Of a stretch of DNA of 56,614 nucleotides, positions 36,416 to 45,941 are shown piece after piece. Made by a program: the position numbers and the translations under genes. Position 1 is the stretch's first letter; each line of letters opens with the position of its first letter. A model generated the notes under the pieces. The model was not told the DNA's origin. It did not search any database and saw only the letters and a list, made by a program, of their open reading frames with translations. The stretch is from Gamarada debralockiae (lineage: Eukaryota > Ascomycota > Leotiomycetes > Helotiales > Hyphodiscaceae): contig NXFV01001564.1 in assembly GCA_002803225.1 (NCBI GenBank), positions 1 to 56,614 on the forward strand, given 5' to 3'.

Positions 36416-36826
36416 TCAGGAGCCTGGCCCTTTGTACATTATATGGTGCTCGCATTGGATGCTAGAGCACGTGTAATATTCTGTAGCAATAGATAGACTT
36501 GAATATTAAATGTCCAGCTATGGCTGGTCTTCGAGGGAAAGTTGGACACCCTGGCTGAAGTCAAGTGCTAAGTAGTCGACTCATTTCTGCTGAGAGATTT
36601 AGTACCAAATATCTCTCTTCACTTGAGCATTTCAACCCGAACTTACTTTCTTCATGAAGGAGATTTGTCCCCGGATTCGTCACATCTGTTCGAGTAATCG
36701 TCTGCTAATCAATCCCCTGATGTGAGTGATTGCCAAAACTCATTGTGGCAAGGTCCGTCATCCGCCATAGAGAGATTAAAACGAGGGTATAACGCAAACA
36801 CATCAGGATAGATCAACTTCATAATT
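36416..36826. other. convergent intergenic region
   Basis: About 410 bases between convergent stops; 3' untranslated sequence only, nothing structured seen. Confidence 0.6.
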
Positions 36827-37525
36827 TCATTCCTTCTGGGTATCATCAACTGTAGCCTCTACCTTAGCAATCTCTTCCCTAGGGGTATCCTTTGGGACAT
36901 CATCTTTCCCACTCCTAACAACAAAATACCTCCCTCCGCCAACCTGCACCGTCTCCCCAGCCGTCGCCATGACATCCCAATTATCCACCTCCTTTTCCGT
37001 CACCGCAGGCGCCCTCCTCCTCCTCGGCCTCCTATTCCTGCCCACAAACTCCTCCTCCTTCAACGCCCCCCTCAAATTCTCCAACCCAATCGTAGCACCC
37101 CTTATCCCCTCCTCCGTCTCATCCCTAATACTCTGTAAAGGCTCTACACCCTCCGTATCCACGCTCTGAATATCTCTTACGAAATGAAGTTGTGAATGAA
37201 GCGTTTTGAGCATCTCGGCTTCTTCTTCTGGGGATTTGGGCTGCGGGAGAGCGGAGAGACGCAGGAGGTGGTGCAGTTGCGAAGAGGTAATTTCTTGGGT
37301 GGGCTCGGTGGTGGAGGAGGGGAGGAGGGAGCGAACGGACCAGGTTGGTTTGGAGAGGAGGGCTGCGATGTCGAGTGGTGCTTTCTGGGGTGGTTGGGAA
37401 GAGGGTTCGTCTTGTGACGGTTGCGAGGAGCTGTATGCTCGAGATCGCGAGATGGGTGTTCGTTGTTGGGCGCGGAGTGTTTGTCGTAGAGATGCGCGGC
37501 AGCGCAGACACATTAATCTCGACAT
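36827..37525 (-). CDS. GatC-like subunit of mitochondrial Glu-tRNA(Gln) amidotransferase
   Basis: The GatCAB-type amidotransferase converts Glu-tRNA(Gln) to Gln-tRNA(Gln) in mitochondria; GatC stabilises the A subunit. This intronless ORF gives 232 residues from ATG 37525 (MSRLMCLRCRASLRQTL), an Arg/Ser-rich mitochondrial presequence; an in-frame ATG at 37567 would add 14 non-presequence-like residues. The GatC signature is LHHLLRLSALPQPKSPEEEA followed by VRDIQSVDTEGVEPLQSIRDE, near residues 85-140. A basic patch (RNRRPRRRRAP) and a C-terminal extension (WDVMATAGETVQVGGGRYFVV) match the longer fungal form. Divergent from sec17 over a 440-base promoter. Confidence 0.85.
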   Translation of the reverse strand: MSRLMCLRCRASLRQTLRAQQRTPISRSRAYSSSQPSQDEPSSQPPQKAPLDIAALLSKPTWSVRSLLPSSTTEPTQEITSSQLHHLLRLSALPQPKSPEEEAEMLKTLHSQLHFVRDIQSVDTEGVEPLQSIRDETEEGIRGATIGLENLRGALKEEEFVGRNRRPRRRRAPAVTEKEVDNWDVMATAGETVQVGGGRYFVVRSGKDDVPKDTPREEIAKVEATVDDTQKE

Positions 37526-37965
37526 TATGAAGCTCTCAGTATTATCTGAACAGAAATTAATTCCCATTTAAACAAAAATCTCAAGGTTTGAAAGCTCACA
37601 GATCACAGCACCGCGTTCCTACGACGTTCTCCTGGATTTTGGGTCGACTTGTAGTCTCTTTCCAGGGTCACTTTTGACCGTGAAGAAATATCTTGGGCAC
37701 TGGAGTTTGGAACTGGTTTGTTAAAGTTGATTTAATTTGAACAATCTTAATGGAGATTTCTTGAAGTTCTCCGAAAGAGCTTCAAAAACGCCAATCTCGA
37801 GGCTCTTTTGAAAACGACGCTAGTCTGACCCGCGCGTCAGAGCAAGTTTGGAACAAAGATAACACATGCGTGCCCTCGAAAACCATACATCTGTCCACAA
37901 ACCATAAATTCCTTGACTGTCCATCCATTTCATCACTTTCTAAGATATAATACTAAATCACAATC
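37526..37965. promoter_or_regulatory. divergent promoter, GatC-like / sec17
   Basis: A 440-base region between divergent start codons. No particular binding site stands out beyond AT-rich stretches. Confidence 0.5.
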
Positions 37966-39022
37966 ATGGCGCAAGACCCAAGAATGCTGCTGCAAAAGGT
38001 TGGAATTTACCCCTCCATCCAACACCGACAAGCTAATAACTCACAGGCAGACAAAGCAGCATCTGGTGCTGGTGGAGGATTCAGTCTATTCGGAGGCCGA
38101 CAGGAGAAGTGGGAGAATGCAGCGGAATTATATCAACAAGCGGCCAACGCATTCAGAATGCAAAAGCTGAGTCCGTCTCCCCCTCTCCCACCCAGTCCCA
38201 AGCCCAACTCTGACAGTAGCCTCGCAACAGACAAGGAAGCCGGACAAGCATTCGAGCGCGCAGCATCCATCCAGACCAAGAACCTGAACGAGCCCGACGA
38301 CGCAGCCAATACTCTCACAGAGGCCTTCAAGGTGTACAGAAAGACAGATCCCTTAGACGCAGCACGATGTCTCGATGTGGCAATTAATCATTATACAGCC
38401 AAGGGGAATTTCCGGCGTGCCGCTACGCATAAGCAGAATTTGGCGGAGGTGTATGAGACGGAGATTGGTGATCAGAAGAAGGCGATGGAGAGTTATGAGT
38501 TGGCCGCCAGCTGGTTTGAGAGTGACAATGCTGAGGCGTACGTTCTCCTTCCCCGAATACTTGATATGAATATCTCGCGTATTGGATGTGTGCTAATAGA
38601 GAGATAGGTTGGCAAACAAACTATATTTGAAGGTTGCCGAGATTGCAGCTCTGGAAGGCGACTACTACAAAGCAATCGAGAACTTCGAGCGGGTCTCCGC
38701 ATCCTCCGTCTCCAACAACCTGATGAAATGGTCCGTCAAAGACTACTTCCTCAAATCGGGCCTCTGCCATTTGGCCGTCGGCGACATGGTAGCCACAAAC
38801 CGCGCTCTCGAGAAAGACAGGGATATGGATCCGACGTTTGCGAGCACGCGGGAACATCAGTTGTTGGTGGACTTGGTGGAGGCGGTGGAAGCGGGTGATC
38901 AGGAAATGTTCGCTGATAAGCTGTTCCAGTATGATCAGATGAGCAAGCTGGATAAGTGGAAGACGACTATTTGTCTGAAGATTAAGAATCAGATTGAGGA
39001 GAAGGGTGAGGACTTCTCGTAG
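37966..39022 (+). CDS. sec17: alpha-SNAP (Sec17)
   Basis: Adaptor that recruits the NSF/Sec18 ATPase to cis-SNARE complexes for disassembly after membrane fusion; peripheral on cytosolic membrane faces. Exons 37966-37998, 38047-38170, 38231-38537 and 38608-39022 give 292 residues, the usual Sec17 length. Splicing yields MAQDPRMLLQKADKAASGAGGGFSLFGG, the N-terminal membrane-contact loop, and then TPR-like helices (AAELYQQAANAFRMQKL-NKEAGQAFERAASIQ, DAANTLTEAFKVYRKTDP, FLKSGLCHLAVGD) and the acidic-end region (DQMSKLDKWKTTICLKIKNQI). Introns 1 and 2 are 48 and 60 nt and contain no in-frame stop, so unspliced ORFs would add 16 and 20 residues; family alignment clearly favours their removal. Confidence 0.95.
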
Positions 39023-39433
39023 TCGTGGGTGGGCAGTTGTTGGGCGGCGTTTGGGTTTCTGGCTTATAGGGTGGAAGCACAAGGTGATATCGAATTGGAG
39101 GAGCGGTTCTGATTGTGGCAGCTCTCGTTGATAACATATAAATGCATACTTTCTGAGGATCTATCTCTGAGGCTTCCACTCTGCTTTACTTTCCCTAGTG
39201 CTGCAATGCAATTCAGAGAGATATGGCACGGTCACACCTTTTATCTTCTCGTCTTATTTAAAGCTTCGGAGTTAGCATTGCTCTCCCAGCTTGACTTGCC
39301 GCGCTACATTAGGAGACCTAGTGTGTATCTGTCAAGGAATCTTAGAGTTTATCTAGCATAACACTTTATGGACACTATCTAGATGCCACAACCATACTCC
39401 TCAGGACCCACACCCCCATCTTTCCTCCCTCAT
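39023..39433. other. convergent intergenic region
   Basis: About 410 bases between sec17 and nagA stops. Presumed 3' untranslated sequence; ORFs here are antisense or short. Confidence 0.6.
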
Positions 39434-40609
39434 TCAAGCACCATAAAGCTTCCTCCCCAAAACCCACGTCTCCCTAACAACCCCATCCTCACCCAAGACC
39501 ACAAAATCCCCCCTCCTCCCCACCTCCAGTTTCCCTCTATCGCCCAAACCCATCGCATCCGCCACATTCTCCGTCACACACCTCACCGCCTCCTCAACCC
39601 CTATCCCCGCCCAAGCCATCAAATTCCTGACGCACTCATCCAAGCCGATACACGTCCCAATCAACGTCTCTGTGCCTTCGATCGTGACTTTATTTCCTTC
39701 TTTCTTCTGGTTGAACGGAATCTGCGCATGGCCGGGATGAATTCCGTCCGGGAGACCAGAGAGTTCGATAGAGTCGGTGATGAGGATACAATGGGAGGGG
39801 GAAGAGCGGTAGGCTAAGCCGACGATACGTGGGTGGAGATGGATTGCGTCTGCGATGAGGGAAAAGTATGGTGGGTTAGGATGGGATATCAGACCAGCGA
39901 GGCCAGGTTCGCGGTGATGTAGGGGATTCATTGCGTTAAATGTGTGCGTCAACAAACTTGCTCCAGCCTTCATACCTTCTATACCCTGCTCGTGTGTTGC
40001 TGCGGAATGGCCCATTGATACACGGATCCCATACTGCTTCGTCAAGCTCTCGACATGAGATAATGCTCCAGGTAGCTCGGGTGCCATGGTCAGCACTCCG
40101 ATAGAGTTTGAAAGGTTCTCCTTTCCGTAAATGGACTCCAGGGAGCTGGAGGAGGGAATATGCATATTTGCAGCGTCATGAGCTCCTTTTTTTGAAGGTG
40201 CGAGGAATGGTCCTTCAACGTGTGCTCCTAGGACTGATGCAGCGTCCGGAGCGTCGTGGGGCTTGAGAAATGGGAGTGCGCCCTGGAAGACCTCCTTCGA
40301 GACTGTTGGAATTGTTGGGTAGAACCCCGTGACTCCTGTGGATGGGAGATACTTTGCTAGTTTTTGAACGCCGGCTTCATAAGTTTCTGGTTTGCTATAG
40401 TGGGCGAAGTGGAAGCCTAGAGCGCCGTTTATCTGGAGCTCGATAAATCCGGGGGATATTATTGCGTTTTTGAGATCGATTTGCGTGGTGTTCGGTGGAA
40501 GAGGGGAGTTTGGAATGATCAGGCCATTGGCATCGATTGTGAGGGGAGATGATACCAAGGTGCCGTTTATGCATTGGCGGCAGTTGATGAATTGCGTTGC
40601 TGAAGACAT
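39434..40609 (-). CDS. nagA: N-acetylglucosamine-6-phosphate deacetylase
   Basis: Amidohydrolase that removes acetate from GlcNAc-6-phosphate, the step before deamination in chitin/GlcNAc catabolism; cytosolic. The intronless ORF gives 391 residues, normal for the family. The TIM-barrel landmarks are SPGFIELQINGALG (the usual D is replaced by E-L-Q, as in many eukaryotic forms), the metal ligand segment GAHVEGPFL, the His motif MGHSAATHEQG, THTFNAMNPLHHREPG, and the catalytic aspartate in LITDSIELSG. No other GlcNAc-catabolic gene (deaminase, kinase, transporter) is adjacent in the window. Confidence 0.95.
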   Translation of the reverse strand: MSSATQFINCRQCINGTLVSSPLTIDANGLIIPNSPLPPNTTQIDLKNAIISPGFIELQINGALGFHFAHYSKPETYEAGVQKLAKYLPSTGVTGFYPTIPTVSKEVFQGALPFLKPHDAPDAASVLGAHVEGPFLAPSKKGAHDAANMHIPSSSSLESIYGKENLSNSIGVLTMAPELPGALSHVESLTKQYGIRVSMGHSAATHEQGIEGMKAGASLLTHTFNAMNPLHHREPGLAGLISHPNPPYFSLIADAIHLHPRIVGLAYRSSPSHCILITDSIELSGLPDGIHPGHAQIPFNQKKEGNKVTIEGTETLIGTCIGLDECVRNLMAWAGIGVEEAVRCVTENVADAMGLGDRGKLEVGRRGDFVVLGEDGVVRETWVLGRKLYGA

Positions 40610-41496
40610 TGCGAGAGGGAAAATACGACTGTTCGTTCATCAAAAAGTGCTCTTGAATCATTGGCTCTCAATAATGACAAAAGACAACATGAGTGACATA
40701 CCAGCCCACGTGCAATTGTGGCTCGGGAACAGCCTGAACTGGCGCTGCTGGGCTTGAAGTATCTGGTGGTGGAAAGGCAATGGCGATTCTCACTTAGAAT
40801 TCGGAGTTATCTAAAGAGAACGAAAGAACAAAAACCGAAAACAATCCAGAAAACAATACTCAAAACGTTTCTATCAACAACTTCATGATGTTACGTTCCC
40901 TCAGCTTAACTGTTGTCAGCACTTTACCCCACCAATAACTTCCAAGGTGGGGGGCATCTGGACTGATAAGGGACCTCGCTTCCTTGAAACAGATCGCAGG
41001 GGTCAAATTTAATAACCAAAAAAGGGGTCTCGAATATTCCAACAACCCGAGCTTTTTGCTAATGCCATCTTCATTTTCCTCTGATCGAAATACAGTAGCA
41101 CGCACAAAGATCGACAAGCGATTTATTGGATGAAGGAAACTCCCTGGAGGGTTTGAATCTAGCCACTCCTTTCCCCACAGCATCACACTCCACGCGGCTG
41201 GCGGGACGATCCAATGACATCACTCTCCAAGCCTCACCAAAGCTTGGAATGAAGTAAGTGACACCAAGACATCTTCTTGTTTATGCGGTTCTTTCTTCAA
41301 GTTTCCTTTCTTTCGAGCAAAATTCAACCCGATCAATTGAAGAAAGTCGAAAATCTTCAATTATTCGGCCTCGATCGAAGCTGCTCGAGGCTGGCAGTTG
41401 ATCGACTTCCACCACCACAACATAGAGCTATCGAGGAGCTCCAAAAATAAAAATAACAAAATTTAAAAAAAAAAAACCTACCAATTTCTCCCCAAC
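40610..41496. promoter_or_regulatory. divergent promoter, nagA / C2-domain gene
   Basis: About 890 bases. The 3' end is A-rich with a 12-A run at about 41465-41476 directly in the leader of the C2 gene. No gene is supported inside it. Confidence 0.5.
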
Positions 41497-44400
41497 ATGT
41501 CGAACGTACACAAGAAAGCCCCTGGTGGCCATTATTCGGGTGCCAATCCCATTCCCAATATCCAAAGATTTGTTGAAAGTTTGGATAAAGACAAGAAAGA
41601 GCGAGATAAGAAGATCGAGGAGCAAATGAAGGCCAGAGCTGTCCAAGATAAAGATGGAGGAGATGCAATTGACCACAAGTCTGGTCAGCCAACTGGAGTC
41701 ATGGGAACCAGAAAGACTGTTACAGATCCTACTACTGGCAGAGAAGTAGAGATTGAAGATGTGAATGCAGATTTTATGAAATCTGCCGACAATCCACAGG
41801 TAGGACCCAAACTAATGTATCGATGAGCCTGGCTAATATCTAATAGCTTTCTGTACCGAACGCAAATATTGGAAAGGATACTCCTGTCAAGACCGAAGCA
41901 ACACAGTCAGGAGAGGAGTACAAAAACAATCAAGATATTACCGCACCTCCAGACCCGATAGAACCAGGCTCGACTTCCGACGTTCCTATCCATGGAGAGA
42001 AGACGAATATCCTTTTTCATCCTACACCTTCCGTCAGCTATGAGCCTATGTTTGAAGCTCTGGAAAAGCAGACCACTATTCTTTGTGGAGGAATTTTCAT
42101 CGCTATCGTTGTGTTGGGCAAGATGTTTGGAGGTGCACTTTACGGACTGATTCCGTTAGCAACGTGTATCACCTCTGGCATATTCTTGTGGATTAAGGAG
42201 CTCGTTAGAGCTGGACGGGCCCAAGAATGGCACAGTGAGAAAGAACGAGGCCAGATCGTGAGTGGTGCTCTTCGTGGTGGAAAGCACACTGCTAATGTTT
42301 GTCTAGGCTACTGCCAATCTCATCCCCGAATCTGTTGAATGGGTAAACACTTTCTTGGGAGTTATGTGGGGACTCATCGACCCTGATATGTTTGCCTCGG
42401 TGGCCGACACCTTGGAAGATGTTATGCAGGCGTCCGTTCCTGCGGTCATTGAGAATGTTCGAGTTGCTGAGATCAACCAAGGCAATAATCCTGTTCGAAT
42501 CTTAAGCTTGCGTGCTCTACCGGATGGACACGTCAAGGAAATGAAAGACGACATCCACAGGCAGAATGAGAAGAACAAGGATCCCCAGGAGCTTGCAGCA
42601 GACGAAGAGGGTGGAGATTACTACAACCTTGAGTGCTCTTTTGCTTATCACGCAGCACCATCAAGTGGGGGAACTTCTGCAAAAGCGAAGAACATGCACA
42701 TGCATTTGGTGTTCTACCTTGGTATCAAGGGTCTTTTTGGAGTGCCTCTTCCAATTTTCGTGGAACTTCAGGGACTTGTTGGTACCGTTCGATTACGACT
42801 TCAAATGTCACCAGAGCCTCCATTCTTGAAAGCCCTCACATTTACACTAATGGGTCTACCCAAGGTTCAAGCCGGATGCGTACCTATGTTTGAGACCGGA
42901 ATCAACATTCTGAACCTCCCTCTAATCTCGAACTTTGTTAACTACGCTATTGGTGCTGCAGCGAACGAGTATGTGGCTCCCAAGTCAATGACCCTCGATA
43001 TGGGCAAGATGTTACTAGGCGACGATATCCAGAAAGATGTTGAGGCACTTGGTATTCTCTGGATCCGAATCCATAAAGCAACTGGTCTTAGCAAGCAAGA
43101 TCGCCGTGGTAGTGAAGGTGGTGGCAGCGATCCATACATTACGGTCAGTTTCTCCAAGTACGGAAAGCCGATGTACTGTACACGAGTCATCCAGGATGAC
43201 CTCAACCCGGTATGGGAAGAAACTTGTGCCCTGCTTGTTACGCCATCCCTCATCAAGGCTGACGAACAACTTTCGATGGAGCTCTGGGATTCTGATCGAT
43301 CTACCTCGGACGATATCGTTGGCAAAGTTGAGCTTTCTATGCAAAGGATGATCCAACACCCCGGCAAGATGTACCCCCAGGTCTCAACACTTCGTGGAAT
43401 GGACCAGGACAGTTCCATGCCTGGAGAACTTCACTGGGAAGTTGGCTACTTTGGCAAGCCACAGTTCCGACCGGCTCTCAGAACCCACGGCAAAGACGTC
43501 AATCTTCCAGACCAGCTCAAGGACAAGAAGGAACTGCAAGATGAGAAGGGAAGCCTCGACAACACAACAGAAGAAGCTGTCATGCACACTCCTCCCGACC
43601 CATTGTGGCCCAGTGGCGTTTGCAGCGTTATCGTGCACCAAATTGTCAACCTCGAGCTTCAGAATATCAAGGGAAGTAATGGCAATCGCAAGGGTCGAGA
43701 ATTCGAACCCGCTCAAGAATATGGAGAGAATAAGGAGGAAGAGCACGAGAAACTACCGAGCAGTTACTGTACCATTCTCTTCAATGATGAGCTGGTATGT
43801 TTCACCCGCCCAGTATCAAAAAATTATTTATTCTTTTTTAGGTCTACCGCACTCGTTGCAAGGTCGTCAGCAGCAAGCCAATCTTCAACGCCGGTACCGA
43901 ACGTTTCATGAGAGACTGGCGATCCGGAATCGTCACCGTCACAGTCCGCGACCAGCGCATGAGACAGCACGATCCCATCCTCGGAGTCGTCCCCCTAAAA
44001 CTCTCCGATATCCTGCAAACCAGCTCCCAGGTAACACGCTGGTACCCACTCGGCGGCGGAATCGGATTCGGAAGAATCAGAATCTCGCTTCTCTTCCGCA
44101 GCGTGGAGACCCGTCTCCCGCCCCAACAACTCGGCTGGGACGTAGGAACGTTCGAGTTCACATCCGACAAGATCCTCGCTACTGGATACAATACGATCAG
44201 CAAGCTCAAACTTCGAACTGGTGGAAGTTCGGGCAAGATTGCTAGGACGAATTGTAGGAAGACTGACGAAGGCGATGGGATTTTCTGGGATATTGCCAAG
44301 AAGGATGGGAAGCACAATGTCCGCCTTCCTGTGAGATTCCGATATCGATCTCCTATCGTCTTCGAGTTCCATTCGGCTAGCAAGCGTGCTGCGGATGCTT

Positions 44401-45306
44401 ATGCGGTGATCTGGCTGCATCATTTCGAAGATAATAAGGAGGAAAATGTCAACATTCCAATTTGGAAAACAGATAGGGGGATGCGGTTAACGCAGAATTA
44501 CGTCACGGAAGAGAACTTCAAAGATATCCCCAATATCAAAATCGAAGAAGTTGGACGGTTGCAGTTTAGAGGAAGATTCAAGGCTGGTACAGACGAAGAC
44601 CACAGTCGCTTCGTCTCGGACAATGACTCCCGTGAGACGCAAGAGACGTGGGAAGCGTGCCATTCGGAAGGTGTCCGTGATCGTACGGTGACGAAAGAGA
44701 TACCTCCCGCTGTTCAGGAATTACATGATCAGTCTCTGACGCAGGGACGAGATGTGCTTAGTCAAGCGGATGAGAGTGAAAAGCAGAAGTGGTTGGCGAA
44801 GGATGGGACAGATTGGAGTGGTGTTTTTGGACAGGATCCCGCGAAGTAGGTTTTCCCTCTATCAAAATCAAAAAGATAAAATTAACAATAGCAGGATTAT
44901 CGGCAAACCCCAAGAAGCTCGTCTCAACGAAGATATGAGCCGAAAAGGCAACGATGATCAAGATGACGATCAAGATTATTCAGACGACGATGATGATTCC
45001 TCCGACGAAAGTGATCTCGGTCTCCACGATGCCACGAACCATGATCAATACGAAGATGGGCAGAACACCAATGGTGCGAATGGAAATTGCAAGTCTGGAT
45101 CATCACACGCCAAGAACCCTATTACGCGGCTGAAGAATTATAACGATAGTAAGAAGGGACTGCACAGGAAGCAGAGGGGTTTGATGCAGTGGAAGCCGAT
45201 GAGAAATTTGCAGTTTGCGAAGGATGAGGCGAAGTTTGCAGTGAGGAGGTCCATTAAGATGGGGAGTTTGCAGGGGCGACAGCCGGATGTTGAGACTGAG
45301 GCTTAG
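41497..45306 (+). CDS. Mug190/tricalbin-like SMP-C2 domain protein
   Basis: Likely a lipid-transfer tether at ER contact sites. Exons 41497-41799, 41847-42257, 42307-43794, 43842-44845 and 44892-45306 give about 1,206 residues. After a charged N-terminus there is a hydrophobic hairpin (TTILCGGIFIAIVVLGKMFG, LYGLIPLATCITSGIFLWI) as in tricalbins and E-Syts. An SMP-like domain follows (ESVEWVNTFLGVMW to FVNYAIGAAANEYVAPKSM), then a C2 domain with SDPYITVSFSKYGKPMYCTRVIQDDLNPVWEE (Ca-binding Asp pattern partly present), and a second C2-like region spanning exons 3-4 (DPLWPSGVCSVIVHQIVNLE, YRTRCKVVSSKPIFNAG). The C-terminus is acidic then basic. The domain order matches S. pombe Mug190. The last acceptor is a TAGCAG tandem giving NR versus K alternatives. 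Confidence 0.85.
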
Positions 45307-45941
45307 GCACAAGTGGAGGTGGAGGGAGGGGGGCATGGGAAGTAAAAGGTTGGTGTATTAGGGTTGGCTTTTGTTCAATACACAAAGGATTTTTACTTAA
45401 TTGGAAGTAATTGTTAGGTTGCTTAATGTTTCAAAGTGATTGCGCTCAAATCAATGATTCTACCTCTGCAGATGAATCCGTCCCCAGCCCAAGGCCAGTG
45501 CCTCCGTACCTATGATACAACACATCTAGTAAGATCAGTGTTGGCTTGGGAAAGGTGCTGGGGAAGGTGGTACATTGACCAATCACCAGAACGAGACTAC
45601 AAAAAGTGGCTTGCTGTTGCAGCCCAAGCTTCCGTCTTAAATATACCCAATGCCGCCTCACTCTATCCAGCCTGGTAGCCTGATTCAATAAATTCCCTTC
45701 ATCTCCCACAATTTCTCTCGGCGTCCTCATCACTTCTTGAATTATTACGAGCGCCAGGCTGAATTCAACAAATCCCGCTCCGTCTTCCAGTTTCTCTCAC
45801 GTCCTTAAGCCTTCTTGGATCATTATTCTTTCAGGCTGGATTCAATAAATCCCACTCCATCGCCCACGTTTCCACTCGGCGTACTCGTCCTTGTTGAGTC
45901 ATTACGCGCTATCTTATCTATCTCTCCAGTTTCCGCACAGT
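45307..45941. promoter_or_regulatory. upstream region of the HET-WW gene with a three-copy repeat
   Basis: About 635 bases between same-strand genes. Its last 265 bases are occupied by three diverged tandem units (see the repeat entry), which run almost up to the HET start. Confidence 0.5.
45678..45910. repeat. three diverged tandem units of ~77-80 bp
   Basis: Each unit contains ATTCAA(T/C)AAAT(T/C)CC, then a CTC-rich block (TTTCTCTC or TTTCCACTC), GTCCT/GTACTCGTCC, CTT(C/G)TTG and an ATTA(T/C) end. The ATTCAA cores start at 45683, 45763 and 45840, i.e. periods of 80 and 77. The array ends about 30 bases before the HET ATG region, so it lies in the promoter or leader. Confidence 0.65.

Noticed and set aside
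39383..39817. 144-codon plus-strand ORF opposite the nagA C-terminus
   Set aside because: Pro/His-rich shadow of nagA; no independent support.
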